In this document: piece after piece, positions 34,319 to 44,264 of the stretch
Layout: every line of letters starts with the position of its first letter
How positions within the stretch are numbered: position 1 is the first letter of the stretch
Assembly: GCF_900302505.1 (NCBI RefSeq)
Contig: NZ_OMOJ01000001.1
Span: 124,001 to 188,000 of the forward strand
DNA length: 64,000 bases
Direction of reading: 5' to 3'
Source of the DNA: Pseudoprimorskyibacter insulae
GTDB taxonomy: Bacteria > Pseudomonadota > Alphaproteobacteria > Rhodobacterales > Rhodobacteraceae
Position numbers and translations under genes: made by a program
Notes under the pieces: model-generated
Database searches by the model: none
The model's input: only the letters and a program-made list of their open reading frames with translations
What the model was told of the DNA's origin: nothing

Positions 34319-36525
34319 TCGACGCCGAAACACGCGCCATTTTTCAGCAAGAGGCCGAGGAGCTTATTGAAAGCCTTCAGGCCGGTTTGCTGAGTCTGGA
34401 ACGGTCGCCCGATGATATGGCGACAGTTGGCAGCGTGTTTCGGGATCTTCATACGCTGAAAGGCACCGGGGCCATGTTCGGTTTTGACCGCATGGCCAAG
34501 TTCATCCACGATTTCGAAGCGGCGTTTGATCGCGTGCGGTCGGGTGCGGCGGTGGTCACTCCCCCGATGATCGAAGTGTCCCTGCGGGCGCATGATTTGA
34601 TCGTGTCGCTATTGATCGGCGAAGACCCGGACGCGGAGCTTGACGACACGTTGCGCAAGGATCTTGCCGTCGCAACCGGCGCGTTGGATGCGCCTGCGCA
34701 CGATGTCGTTGAGCCGCCTGTTGCGCCGCCTTTGGTCGAAGATCTGACAGGGCCTTGGCGGCTCAAGTTCTTTTTGCCCGAAAACTTCATGGAGATTGGC
34801 GGCAATCCCATTGGGCTGCTGACTGAATTGCGCGACATTGGCGGGCCGGACACGGTTGTTACTGCCTTGACCGACCGCGTGCCGCCGATTGCGCAGTTGG
34901 ATGAGACCCAGCTTTATATCGGTTGGGAGGTGATCCTTCCGGCGGATGTGACCGAAGAAGCTATCGACGACGTGTTCTTGTTCCACCGGGACCGGATGGA
35001 ATTCACCCTGACCCGCGATGCCGCAGATCCCGCGCCGCAGGAAGACGATGCGGGTGACTTGGGGACGTTCGAATTTCTTGGCTCGATGGACGACCTGATC
35101 GATGCGGGCGGCCCAGAGGCCCCGCTTGTCGCGCCTGATAGCATGGCGGGTGGCGGGTTCGAGGATGGCATTCCTCCGATGCCAGACGACGACATGGCCG
35201 ATGAGGACTGCGAAGATGCGGATGACGGGTTCGAGGCCTTGCTTCAGTCCGAACCTCTGCAAGCGCCCGCCGCGCCAGTTGCCTCGGCGCGGGTGTTCGA
35301 AAGGCCCGAGCTGGATCAAGAGATCGAAATCGCACCTGTACGCGCGGCCCCTGCGGCACAGATGCGCGTGTCGGCTGAACGGCTTGACGACATCATGGAC
35401 AAGGTCGGCGAACTGGTCATCGCCGAGGCGCGTTTGGCGGAAATTTCCGATGGCCTACAGGACGAAGGCCTGAAAGGCATCGTCGAGGATATTCAGCGGC
35501 TTGCCTTCGGGCTGCGCGATACGACCATGGCAATTCGCATGACGCCGCTAGGGTCGATCACCGGGCGCTTTCATCGCTTGGCCCGCGACTTGGCCGCAAA
35601 AACCGGCAAGGCCTTTGATTTCATTATCGAAGGCGAACAGACTGAACTGGACAAGACAGTCATCGAAAAGCTGTCCGACCCGCTGGTGCATTTGCTGCGC
35701 AATGCGGTGGACCACGGGCTAGAGGCCCCCAAGCTGCGCCTGTCTGAAGGCAAGCCCGAGCGTGGGTGCGTGCGTTTGTCGGCGCGGTATTCCGGCGCGG
35801 ATGTGCTGATCTCGGTCTCGGACGATGGCAAGGGGCTGGACCCCGATCTGATCCGTGCACGGGCCATTCAGCGCGGGATCATCTCGGCTGACGCCAACCT
35901 GTCGCGCAGCGAAATCTACGCGCTGGTCATGGCCCCCGGCTTTTCGACGGCAAATACGGTGACCGAACTGTCGGGGCGCGGTGTGGGAACCGATGTGGTC
36001 AAGCAAACCGTTGAATCCCTGCGCGGCTCGCTTGAGATTGACAGCGTGCTTGGGCAGGGCGCGACCTTCACCCTGCGGCTGCCGCTGACCTTGGCGATTA
36101 TGGAAGGGCTGTTGCTTCAGGTGGGCAAGGACCGCTACGCCGTGCCATTGGCCGCCGTTCACCAGATCCTTGAACTGCCGCCCGAACTAAAGGACTTGTC
36201 CGAACCCGTCGGCTTGACCGAGATCCGGGAAACCCTGTCGCCGGTTCTGAACCTGCGGGCGCTGTTCAATTGCTCGGGCGCGCGGGACGAGCATCCGAAA
36301 ATCGTTGTGGTTCAGACCAACAAGCTGAATGTCGGGCTAGTCGTGGATCGGATCATCGGGTCGTACCAGACCGTGATCAAGCAACTGTCGCCGCTGCATT
36401 CGCATATGAAAATCTTCTCGGGGGCGACCATCCTTGGCGATGGCACGGCCGCCCTGATCATCGATGTCTCGCAGCTTGTGATGTCGCAGCGGGCGAACAT
36501 GCGCCTGAAAGAGAGGGCGGCATGA
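34315..36525 (+). CDS. cheA: chemotaxis histidine kinase CheA
   Basis: 736 residues. Domains in order: Hpt with the phosphorylated His46 in DLHTLKGTGAMFGF; a long, acidic, Ala/Pro-rich middle region (about 120-350) with no clear receiver-binding P2 signature; dimerisation (MRVSAERLDDIMDKVGELVIAEARL); HATPase with the N box HLLRNAVDHGLEAPKLR, G1 VSDDGKGLD and G2 GRGVGTDVVKQTVESLRG; and the CheW-like regulatory domain to the end. Autophosphorylates in response to receptor arrays and passes phosphate to CheY and CheB. Overlaps both neighbours by ATGA. Confidence 0.95.
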   Translation: MIDAETRAIFQQEAEELIESLQAGLLSLERSPDDMATVGSVFRDLHTLKGTGAMFGFDRMAKFIHDFEAAFDRVRSGAAVVTPPMIEVSLRAHDLIVSLLIGEDPDAELDDTLRKDLAVATGALDAPAHDVVEPPVAPPLVEDLTGPWRLKFFLPENFMEIGGNPIGLLTELRDIGGPDTVVTALTDRVPPIAQLDETQLYIGWEVILPADVTEEAIDDVFLFHRDRMEFTLTRDAADPAPQEDDAGDLGTFEFLGSMDDLIDAGGPEAPLVAPDSMAGGGFEDGIPPMPDDDMADEDCEDADDGFEALLQSEPLQAPAAPVASARVFERPELDQEIEIAPVRAAPAAQMRVSAERLDDIMDKVGELVIAEARLAEISDGLQDEGLKGIVEDIQRLAFGLRDTTMAIRMTPLGSITGRFHRLARDLAAKTGKAFDFIIEGEQTELDKTVIEKLSDPLVHLLRNAVDHGLEAPKLRLSEGKPERGCVRLSARYSGADVLISVSDDGKGLDPDLIRARAIQRGIISADANLSRSEIYALVMAPGFSTANTVTELSGRGVGTDVVKQTVESLRGSLEIDSVLGQGATFTLRLPLTLAIMEGLLLQVGKDRYAVPLAAVHQILELPPELKDLSEPVGLTEIRETLSPVLNLRALFNCSGARDEHPKIVVVQTNKLNVGLVVDRIIGSYQTVIKQLSPLHSHMKIFSGATILGDGTAALIIDVSQLVMSQRANMRLKERAA

Positions 36526-37046
36526 AGGCGGTTCGCAAGAAGGACCTGAATGCGCGGCTCAAAAGCGTGGTGGTGTTCGAACTGGGCGGTCAGGCCATGG
36601 CCGTACCCACGGATATCCTGCGCGAGATTTTGGAGCCAACCGTGCTGACGCGCGTGCCTTGCACCGATCATTTTGCGCCCGCGCTGATGAACGTGCGGGG
36701 GGTGATTGTGCCGATCGTGGACCTGCGGCGCACCTTGGCCGTTCCAATGACGCCGCAAGATGCCGATACGCGCATTCTGGTGCTGGAAGTCCCAACCCAA
36801 GACGGGATCATGCTGGCCGGTTTGATCGTCGACAGCGTGAAAGCGGTGATCGCGGTCGATGTCTCGACCGTGCAGCCGGTGCCGGATGTTGGCCCCAAAT
36901 GGCCGCCCTATGCGATGGCGGCCGTGTCGCGGTGGCGCGATGCGTTTCTTTATATTCTGGATGTTGAGGCGCTTTTGGCCGCCCGGATCGAGGCCAACCT
37001 AGAAGGCAGAACCTGTGGGGAGGCGGCGCAGAATGACGAAGACTGA
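36522..37046 (+). CDS. cheW: CheW-like coupling protein 1
   Basis: 174 residues. CheW fold: VVFELGGQAMAVPTDILREILEPTVLTRVPCTDHFAPALMNVRGVIVPIVDLRRTLAVP and GLIVDSVKAVIAVDVSTVQPVPDVG. Couples receptors to CheA. ATG 36522 overlaps the cheA stop by ATGA; the open frame upstream to 36270 is inside cheA. Its last 14 bp overlap the second cheW. Confidence 0.9.
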   Translation: MKAVRKKDLNARLKSVVVFELGGQAMAVPTDILREILEPTVLTRVPCTDHFAPALMNVRGVIVPIVDLRRTLAVPMTPQDADTRILVLEVPTQDGIMLAGLIVDSVKAVIAVDVSTVQPVPDVGPKWPPYAMAAVSRWRDAFLYILDVEALLAARIEANLEGRTCGEAAQNDED

Positions 37047-37536
37047 AGACCTGACCTATCTGACCTTCGGATTGAACGATGACCGTTTGGCCATTCCTGT
37101 GGGCCGCGTTCGCGAAATTCTGGATGCCCGCCCGGCCAGCGCGTTGCCAAATGCGCCTGCCTATGTGCTGGGCCATATCGACCTGCGCGGCGTGCCGATC
37201 CCGATGATCGACCTGCGCCGCCTGCTGTCCATGCCAACCCGCGCCGATGATCTGGCCACGCGTTTGGTGGTGATCGAGGTGCAGCCTGCAGGCAAACCCG
37301 TGATCGTCGCGATCCGCACGGACCGCGTGCATGAGGTCGCGCGGTTTGACGATGACACGGTTAATCCGTTGGGTGTGGAAGGTTTGCTGAACTGGGACAG
37401 CCGCATTGTGCGCGGCATTGGCCATATCGGCGGCACCGCGATCACCCTTCTGGACCCTGATGTTTTGCTGAAATCTGATGTGGTGGCAGATCTGTCCTGC
37501 AATCCCGTCACACCCGACACCGAGGCCCTGCCATGA
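37033..37536 (+). CDS. cheW: CheW-like coupling protein 2
   Basis: 167 residues, a second CheW-fold protein: YLTFGLNDDRLAIPVGRVREILDARPASALPNAPAYVLGHIDLRGVPIPMIDLRRLLSMP and VIVAIRTDRVHEVARFDDDTVNPL. Only distantly like the first copy, so the two are likely specialised rather than a recent duplication. GGGGAGG at 37017-37023 sets ATG 37033. Overlaps cheR by ATGA. Confidence 0.9.
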   Translation: MTKTEDLTYLTFGLNDDRLAIPVGRVREILDARPASALPNAPAYVLGHIDLRGVPIPMIDLRRLLSMPTRADDLATRLVVIEVQPAGKPVIVAIRTDRVHEVARFDDDTVNPLGVEGLLNWDSRIVRGIGHIGGTAITLLDPDVLLKSDVVADLSCNPVTPDTEALP

Positions 37537-38360
37537 CCCCGGACACTATTGTGATCGAAAATCCAAACCTTGAAAAATTTCGCGCGATGCTGGCCAAGAC
37601 GACCGGCATCACGCTTCCGCAATCCAAGAACCATCTGGTTGAGGGCCGACTGCGCAAACGCGTTGCGGCGCTGAACTTGCCGGACATCACGGCCTACCTG
37701 AGCCACCTTTTTGACGAAGGCGGGCTGGATCAGGAACTGCCGGGTATTGTGGATTTGATGTCCACCAACCGGACGGAATTTTTCCGCGAGGCACCGCATT
37801 TCGAATTTCTGGCCAAGCAGGTGCTGCCGCACCACGACAAAGACCGGTTGTTCAAAATCTGGAGCGCGGCCAGTTCTTCGGGCGAAGAGGCCTATTCCAT
37901 CGCGATGCTGCTGTCGGAATACAGCCGCCGGTCGCCGGGGTTCAACTTTGGCGTTTTGGGCACGGACATATCGAAAAGCATTCTAAGCAAAGCCGACGCT
38001 GGCGAGTACCAGCTTGAAGGCGTGCGGTCGGTGCCAAAGGGCTATCGCGATCGGTATTTCCAGTTGGTCAATGACACAACGATCAAGGTTAAGAACAATC
38101 TGAAATCGCGCGTGAAGTTCGGCCAGCTGAACCTGATCGAAGGCAACTTCCCGGTCGATCGGAACATTGATGCGATCTTCCTGCGCAATGTGCTGATCTA
38201 TTTTGACGTGCCCACCCGCGCTTTTGTTGTTTCGGCTTTGACCGACCATCTCAGAACGGGGGGATACCTATTTGTCGGCCATTCAGAAGCGATGGCCGTT
38301 GACGACCCCCGTTTGACCGCAAGAACATCCGCAGTTTTCCAAAAGGTGAATGAAGCATGA
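37533..38360 (+). CDS. cheR: chemotaxis protein methyltransferase CheR
   Basis: 275 residues. Methylates receptor glutamates with S-adenosylmethionine. N-terminal helical domain (KFRAMLAKTTGITLPQSKNHLVEGRLRKR), then FFREAPHFEFLAKQVLP, KIWSAASSSGEEAYSIAMLL (SAM loop), VLGTDISKSILSKADAGEY, IFLRNVLIYFDVPTRAFVV and GGYLFVGHSEAM. Full length. It overlaps cheB by ATGA, giving the adaptation pair. Confidence 0.95.
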   Translation: MTPDTIVIENPNLEKFRAMLAKTTGITLPQSKNHLVEGRLRKRVAALNLPDITAYLSHLFDEGGLDQELPGIVDLMSTNRTEFFREAPHFEFLAKQVLPHHDKDRLFKIWSAASSSGEEAYSIAMLLSEYSRRSPGFNFGVLGTDISKSILSKADAGEYQLEGVRSVPKGYRDRYFQLVNDTTIKVKNNLKSRVKFGQLNLIEGNFPVDRNIDAIFLRNVLIYFDVPTRAFVVSALTDHLRTGGYLFVGHSEAMAVDDPRLTARTSAVFQKVNEA

Positions 38361-39484
38361 CCGCAGGCTCGCAAATCAGCGTGATGATCGTCGAAGATTC
38401 CTTGACGGCCCGCACAATGCTGAAACGTCTGGTCGAAAAAGACCCGGCGTTGCGCGTGACTGTAATGGCGCGTGACCCCTTCGACGCAGTCGAAAAAATG
38501 CGCGAAAGCCAGCCCGATGTGATGATGCTGGACATTGAGCTGCCGCGCATGGATGGGCTGACCTTCCTGCGCCGGATCATGACGCAAAGCCCGCTGCCGG
38601 TGGTGATCTGTTCGAACCACACGTCGTCGGGCTCCGAAGCAACAATGAAAGCGCTGCAAATCGGTGCGGTCGAGGTTCTGTCGAAATCAGACCTTGGCCC
38701 CGGCGGCAGTGAAGATGCGGCTATGCGTGTATCTGACGCGATCCACGCAGCGTCGCAGGCGCGGGTGCGTCGCTCCGCCCCGCCGCCACAATTAGAGCCG
38801 CGCGCCCTGACGCCCGGCAAGAAACTGACCGCTGACGCCATTATGCCATCGCGCGGGCCGAACACGCCGACCAACCCGCGCACGCCCGGCGTTGTGGGGA
38901 TCGGCGCGTCAACCGGCGGAACCGAGGCGCTGGCCAAGGTGCTGGCCAAGCTGGACCCGTCTTGCCCGCCGATCGCCATCGTTCAACACATGCCCGAGAA
39001 ATTCACCGCAGCCTTTGCAAAGCGTTTGGATGGGCTTTGCGCCATCGAAGTGCGCGAAGCGCAGGATGGGGATGTGATGCGTGACGGGCTGGCCCTGATT
39101 GCGCCGGGGCATGCGCATATCGCGGTGAACTATCGGCAGGGCGTTTACCGCGTGCAAGTGATCGACGGCCCGCCCGTCAGCCGTCACAAACCGTCGGTCG
39201 ATGTGCTGTTCCGGTCCTTGTCGATCTCGGCGGGGGCAAATGCGCTGGGGGTGATCATGACAGGCATGGGCGACGACGGCGCAACATGCATGCTTGAGAT
39301 GCGCGATGCGGGGGCAAAAACGATCGCTCAGGACGAGGCAAGCTGCGTCGTATATGGGATGCCGCGTGAAGCGGTTGAACGCGGTGCAATCGAGCGGCAG
39401 GTGCCGCTTGATCAGATCGCCGGGCAGATCATGCAATTCAAACGAAACCACAACCGCGGTGCGGCCATGAGTGGAACCTGGTAA
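38357..39484 (+). CDS. cheB: protein-glutamate methylesterase CheB
   Basis: 375 residues. N-terminal receiver (VMIVEDSLTARTML, phospho-acceptor in VMMLDIELPRMDGLTFL, VEVLSKSD) and C-terminal methylesterase with the catalytic triad region: Ser in GIGASTGGTEAL, His in IVQHMPEKFT, Asp in VIMTGMGDDGATCM. Removes methyl groups from receptors and deamidates glutamines. The linker is Arg/Pro-rich. Its TAA overlaps the next start (TAATG). Confidence 0.95.
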   Translation: MTAGSQISVMIVEDSLTARTMLKRLVEKDPALRVTVMARDPFDAVEKMRESQPDVMMLDIELPRMDGLTFLRRIMTQSPLPVVICSNHTSSGSEATMKALQIGAVEVLSKSDLGPGGSEDAAMRVSDAIHAASQARVRRSAPPPQLEPRALTPGKKLTADAIMPSRGPNTPTNPRTPGVVGIGASTGGTEALAKVLAKLDPSCPPIAIVQHMPEKFTAAFAKRLDGLCAIEVREAQDGDVMRDGLALIAPGHAHIAVNYRQGVYRVQVIDGPPVSRHKPSVDVLFRSLSISAGANALGVIMTGMGDDGATCMLEMRDAGAKTIAQDEASCVVYGMPREAVERGAIERQVPLDQIAGQIMQFKRNHNRGAAMSGTW

Positions 39485-41133
39485 TGACTATGAAAACAGC
39501 ATCAATCACCGGCCCTATGGGGCAAATCGAAACAGTGTTCACCACTGTTCTGGATGATCTTTTCTATGCGTCTCAGACAGGTCACCGCTTGCGGGGAACG
39601 ATTTCCGATCTGGCCTCGGCCCTTGGGGCGGAACGTCTGGAACAGCTTGAGGACCAGCGAAACGCCTTGTCTGAGCGGGTGGATGCCATCCGCCGCGAGG
39701 TCGGGCAGGCCACAGGGTTCGTTGACGGTGTGGCCCGCAACAGTCGCCGCATGGGCCACCACTTGAAAGAGCTGAACGAGAATATTCAATCGGCCAATAT
39801 CGTCGCGCTGAACGCCCGGATCATCGCGCAGGGGCATCGCCACTTGCCGCAAGGCGACCAGATGGTGCGGCTGTCTGCGGATATTTCCGAAATCACCGAT
39901 GTGGCCAATCGCCAAGTCAGCGAGATGTTCGAAGTGATGGACCAGACCGAACGGGCCATCGCGGTCATTTCGGAGTCTGTGGATCATCGGTCTAATGACT
40001 TCTCGACCAACCTGCTGCCGCGCCTAGAGGAGCTTTCGACCCTTCAGGATGCGTTGTATCAGGGCATGGGCGTGTCGCGTAAATCGGCCAACTGGCTGGG
40101 CACCTACACGGATTATCTGGCCGGGGCCGTGGCCGAAATCATCGGCGCCCTGCAGGCCGGGGACCGCGCGTGCCAGCGTATGACCCATGTCATTCAGATC
40201 CGCGATGAGGCCCGCCGCTATCCGTCCAATACGCCGGAACGTCAGGCGCTTGATATGCTGTCGGGCATGCAACTGGCCCACACCACCAAGGCCGCCTATG
40301 AAGACGTGGTTCGCGCGTTGGAGCTGCTGGACAATGTGCTCAAAGGCCTGCCCGATCTGGACACCAACTGCGCTGCGGTTCTGAAGGTGTTTGACAATGG
40401 GCGCCTGCGTAGCCTGCGGTCCGAGTCCATTGAAATGAGCAACATCACTGATCAGTTGCCGCAGGAGGCACGTCAGGCCTTTGCGACACTGAAGGAATGT
40501 GACGACAATCTGCGCGAACATTCCGACAAGCTGGGCAATGCCGCGTTCCAGATGCAGCTGACCTCGATCAACACGATCATTGCTTGCGCCCGTGTGGGCG
40601 GACATGCCGCCGATATGATCGTGATCTCTCAGCAGATCAACGAGGTCATCTCGGCCGTGCCCGAGATTTTTGCCAAGTTCGCCGAAGCCTTGGACGACAC
40701 CAAGGCCCATCTGGCCGGAAGCGAAATCGCCGCGCATATGCAAGAGGAAGAAGCCGCGCATCGCATTGATCTGGCGGCGCTATCGCATTCGCAAAAGGTC
40801 GTGGTCCGGTCCTTGCCGGGGCTGGGAACCGATAGCCGCACGATTATCCAGACGCTGGAAAGCGCCCGCAAAACCCTGAAGCATTACAAAGATGCGCTGG
40901 GCGAGGAATGGTCGCGGGTGCGGGGCAAAATGTCGGCCACTCTGCCCGCGGGTCTTGAGGTCAACGAAGGCTTCAAAGCTACGCTGAATAAGCTGCGCAA
41001 ACAGTATTCGATGGCCGAGGAACGCGATCTGCATGATCTGGTCTTTGCCGACCTTGTGGGCGCTCCGAAACCGACCAAAGCCCCGGCGAAACCTGCGCCC
41101 GCCGAGGATGATCTTAGCGCGATCCTGTTCTGA
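39484..41133 (+). CDS. soluble receptor-like chemotaxis protein with two MCP-like hairpin segments
   Basis: 549 residues, almost all alpha-helical, with no membrane segment or signal peptide. Two stretches resemble the tip of the methyl-accepting receptor hairpin: residues about 98-142 (NENIQSANIVALNARIIAQG... RLSADISEITDVANRQ; compare TNILALNAAIEAARAGE) and about 355-390 (FQMQLTSINTIIACARVGG...VISQQINEVI). Neither keeps the full canonical CheW/CheA contact sequence. The C-terminus is Pro/Ala-rich, ending EDDLSAILF. It is translationally coupled to cheB (TAATG) and is the only receptor candidate of the operon. What it senses is unknown. Confidence 0.7.
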   Translation: MTMKTASITGPMGQIETVFTTVLDDLFYASQTGHRLRGTISDLASALGAERLEQLEDQRNALSERVDAIRREVGQATGFVDGVARNSRRMGHHLKELNENIQSANIVALNARIIAQGHRHLPQGDQMVRLSADISEITDVANRQVSEMFEVMDQTERAIAVISESVDHRSNDFSTNLLPRLEELSTLQDALYQGMGVSRKSANWLGTYTDYLAGAVAEIIGALQAGDRACQRMTHVIQIRDEARRYPSNTPERQALDMLSGMQLAHTTKAAYEDVVRALELLDNVLKGLPDLDTNCAAVLKVFDNGRLRSLRSESIEMSNITDQLPQEARQAFATLKECDDNLREHSDKLGNAAFQMQLTSINTIIACARVGGHAADMIVISQQINEVISAVPEIFAKFAEALDDTKAHLAGSEIAAHMQEEEAAHRIDLAALSHSQKVVVRSLPGLGTDSRTIIQTLESARKTLKHYKDALGEEWSRVRGKMSATLPAGLEVNEGFKATLNKLRKQYSMAEERDLHDLVFADLVGAPKPTKAPAKPAPAEDDLSAILF

Positions 41134-41136
41134 GGG

Positions 41137-42795
41137 TTATCGCTGCGCGGTTTCCCAGTTCGGGTTGATCCAAGGTGCATCGTTGCGCGGTGCCAAAGGC
41201 GTCCGGCCAAGGATATGGTCTGACGCCTTTTCGCCGACCATGATCGAGGGCGCGTTGAGGTTGCCATTGGTGATGCGCGGGAAAATCGAGCTATCGGCCA
41301 CGCGCAGCCCATCCACGCCAATCACCCGGCATTCCGGGTCTACCACCGCCATCGGATCATCGGCGCGCCCAAGGCGGGCGGTGCCGCAGGGGTGATAGGC
41401 GCTTTCGACGTGCTGGCGGATGAAGTCATCCAACTCATCATCCGTCTGGCAATCGGCACCGGGCTGGATTTCGTGTTTGTAGTAGGGTGCAAAGGCATCC
41501 TGCGCAAAAATTTCCCGCGTCAGGCGGATGCATTTGCGGAAATCCGACCAGTCCTTTTCGTGGCTCATGTAGTTGAAGCAAATGGCTGGGTCGTCCTTGG
41601 GATCGGCTGATCGCAGCGTCACCGCCCCACGCGACGGGCTGCGCATCGGGCCAGTATGCGCTTGGAACCCATGGCCTTCGGGCGCGGCCTGACCGTCATA
41701 GCGCACGGCAATGGGCAGGAAGTGGTACTGAATGTCGGGGTAATCAACGCCCGCGTCTGACCGGATAAACCCACAGCTTTCGAACTGGTTCGATGCGCCG
41801 GGACCGGTCTTGGTGAACAGCCAGCGTGCGCCGACATAGGCTTTGCCCAGCAGGTTCCAATACTTGAACAACGTCACCGGTTGCGAAGCGGCGGCTTGGA
41901 TATAAAGCTCTAGGTGGTCTTGCAGGTTCTGGCCCACGCCCGCGCGGTCGGCAACCACGTTGATGCCATGTTCCGCCAGATGCGCCGCAGGGCCAACGCC
42001 TGACAGCATCAGGATTTTCGGCGTGTTCAGGGACGAGGCCGCAACGATCACTTCGGCTTCGGCGCGGATTACTTCGACCTTGCCGCCGCGTTCAATCTCA
42101 ACACCCGTTGCGCGGCCATCTTCGATGATCACACGTCGGGCAAGGGCGCGAACCATCGTGCAGTTTTCACGCATCAGCGCCGGGCGCAGATAGGCTTTGG
42201 CGGCTGAAAACCGCTCGCCTTTCCAGACGGTCATATCGAAGGGGCCGAAGCCCTCTTGCTGATGGCCGTTGTAGTCGCCCGTCACCGGATAACCCGCCTG
42301 ACGGCCAGCCTCGACAAAGGCGCGGGTCAGCGGGTTTTCGCGCTTGCCGCGTGTCACATGCAGCGGGCCATTCTTGCCGCGCCACGACGGATCGCCGCCA
42401 TGACCGCCGTCGTGCCAATCCTCCTGCCGGACGAAATAGGGCAGGACATCGGCGTAAGACCAGCCATCGGCCCCCATGTCGCGCCAATGGTCAAAGTCGC
42501 GGGCATGGCCGCGCACATAGATCATCCCGTTGATCGAGGACGACCCGCCCACCACCTTGCCGCGCGGTGTCACCAAGCGGCGACCGCCAAGATGCGGCTC
42601 GGGCTCGGTTTGCAGGCCCCAATCATAGCGCTTCATGTTCATCGGATAGCTGAGTGCACCCGGCATCTGAATGAACGGCCCCGCATCGGTGCCGCCGTAT
42701 TCGATGACGATCACGCGCTTTCCGGCCTCGGTCAGCCGCCATGCCATAGCGCAGCCCGCGCTACCCGCGCCGATGATGACGTATTCGGCCTGCAT
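41137..42795 (-). CDS. betA: choline dehydrogenase
   Basis: 552-residue GMC-family flavoprotein that oxidises choline to betaine aldehyde. FAD motif [28 protein letters not shown] at residues 6-33; [22 protein letters not shown] and the active-site His region [13 protein letters not shown] near the C-terminus, followed by [34 protein letters not shown] 42795 shares a base with the betB stop (TGATG). Last gene of the betI-betC-betB-betA operon; convergent with the chemotaxis operon 3 bp away, with no terminator visible between them. Confidence 0.96.
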   Translation of the reverse strand: MQAEYVIIGAGSAGCAMAWRLTEAGKRVIVIEYGGTDAGPFIQMPGALSYPMNMKRYDWGLQTEPEPHLGGRRLVTPRGKVVGGSSSINGMIYVRGHARDFDHWRDMGADGWSYADVLPYFVRQEDWHDGGHGGDPSWRGKNGPLHVTRGKRENPLTRAFVEAGRQAGYPVTGDYNGHQQEGFGPFDMTVWKGERFSAAKAYLRPALMRENCTMVRALARRVIIEDGRATGVEIERGGKVEVIRAEAEVIVAASSLNTPKILMLSGVGPAAHLAEHGINVVADRAGVGQNLQDHLELYIQAAASQPVTLFKYWNLLGKAYVGARWLFTKTGPGASNQFESCGFIRSDAGVDYPDIQYHFLPIAVRYDGQAAPEGHGFQAHTGPMRSPSRGAVTLRSADPKDDPAICFNYMSHEKDWSDFRKCIRLTREIFAQDAFAPYYKHEIQPGADCQTDDELDDFIRQHVESAYHPCGTARLGRADDPMAVVDPECRVIGVDGLRVADSSIFPRITNGNLNAPSIMVGEKASDHILGRTPLAPRNDAPWINPNWETAQR

Positions 42796-44252
42796 CAGAA
42801 CGGTGCCTCGACATCGCCCATGCGGACGTAAACGGATTTCAACTGGCTGTAGTGGTTGATCGCGGTTTTCGAGTTCTCACGACCCACGCCCGACATCTTG
42901 GACCCGCCAAAAGGCGCTTCGACCGGGGCGTCGTTGTAGGAGTTGATAAAGCAGCTGCCCGCCTTGATCTGCCCGATCACCCGGTGGGCGCGGCTGATAT
43001 CGCGGGTGAATACGCCTGCCGACAGACCGAATTCGGTGGCATTGGCGCGGGCAATGGCCTCGGCTTCGTCCTCGAAATCCAGAACGGCCATGACGGGGCC
43101 AAAGATTTCCTCTTTGGCGATGGTCATGTTGTCGGTCACATCGGCAAAGATCGTAGGTTCGATAAAGAACCCGTCGCCGTCGATCCGCTTGCCGCCCGCA
43201 ACCAGACGCGCGCCTTCTTCGATGCCCTTGGCGATATAGCCTTCGACAATCTCGCGTTGGCGGGCGCTGACCATGGGGCCGATGATGGTGTTTGGGTCTT
43301 GCGGATCGCCAATGGTGGCGGTTTTCAGACGCTCGGCCAGACGGGCAAGGAAGGCGTCTTTGATGCCCTTTTGCACAAAGACGCGGGTGCCGTTCGAGCA
43401 GACCTGACCGGTCGAATAGAAATTCGCCAGAATGGCCCCGCCGACGGCGTTGTCCAGATCGGCGTCGTCAAAGATCACCAGCGGGGATTTCCCGCCCAGC
43501 TCCATCGTGACGTGCTTCATATTGCTTGCGGCGGCGGCATAGACCTTGCGGCCCGTGGGGACAGATCCAGTCAGAGAGACCTTGGCCACGCGCGGATCGC
43601 CGATCAACTGCGCGCCCACAGGGCCAGTGCCCTGCACGACGTTGAACACACCGGCAGGCAGGCCCGCCTCAACCAGAATCTCGGCAACCTTCAGCGCCGA
43701 AAGCGGCGTGGTTTCAGACGGTTTGAACACCATCGCATTGCCGCAGGCCAGCGCGGGCGCGGCTTTCCAGCAGGCGATCTGGGTGGGGTAGTTCCACGCG
43801 CCAATGCCAACACACACGCCCAGCGGTTCGCGGACGGTATAGACCCAATCTTCGCCCAGCTGGATGTGTTCGCCCGTCAGGCTGGCAGCCAGACCGCCGA
43901 AATATTCCAGCGCATCGGCGGCGCTGCTGGCGTCGGCGACGCTGGTTTCCTGATAGGGTTTGCCGGTGTCGTAGGTTTCCAGCACCGACAGATCGTGGTT
44001 GCGTTTGCGGATCAGGCGGGCGGCATCGGTCAGGATACGGCCCCGTTCGCGGCCCGTCATCTTGGCCCATTCTATCTGCGCCGCAGCGGCAGCGGCCAGT
44101 GCCTGATCGACAAGCGCGGGCGTCGCCTCATGCAAGGTGGCGATGACTTTGCCGGTGGCAGGGTAGATCACCGGCAACGACGTGCCAGCGATGTCATCGA
44201 CATAGGTTCCGTTGATAAAGTGGCTGGCGGTGGGCTGAGTTTCGTAAGCCAT
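42795..44252 (-). CDS. betB: betaine-aldehyde dehydrogenase
   Basis: 485 residues. NAD-dependent oxidation of betaine aldehyde to glycine betaine, the compatible solute. Aldehyde dehydrogenase motifs: [28 protein letters not shown], the LTGSVPTG cofactor loop, the catalytic Glu in [12 protein letters not shown] and the catalytic Cys in [15 protein letters not shown]. The C-terminus ([22 protein letters not shown]) is typical of BetB. Twelve bases downstream of betC. Confidence 0.96.
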   Translation of the reverse strand: MAYETQPTASHFINGTYVDDIAGTSLPVIYPATGKVIATLHEATPALVDQALAAAAAAQIEWAKMTGRERGRILTDAARLIRKRNHDLSVLETYDTGKPYQETSVADASSAADALEYFGGLAASLTGEHIQLGEDWVYTVREPLGVCVGIGAWNYPTQIACWKAAPALACGNAMVFKPSETTPLSALKVAEILVEAGLPAGVFNVVQGTGPVGAQLIGDPRVAKVSLTGSVPTGRKVYAAAASNMKHVTMELGGKSPLVIFDDADLDNAVGGAILANFYSTGQVCSNGTRVFVQKGIKDAFLARLAERLKTATIGDPQDPNTIIGPMVSARQREIVEGYIAKGIEEGARLVAGGKRIDGDGFFIEPTIFADVTDNMTIAKEEIFGPVMAVLDFEDEAEAIARANATEFGLSAGVFTRDISRAHRVIGQIKAGSCFINSYNDAPVEAPFGGSKMSGVGRENSKTAINHYSQLKSVYVRMGDVEAPF

Positions 44253-44264
44253 TGGTCTTTCTTA

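Noticed and set aside
34315-36525. Flagellar-type CheA assigned with certainty
   Set aside because: No flagellar or motor genes are in the window and the P2 region is not recognisable, so the output class cannot be decided.
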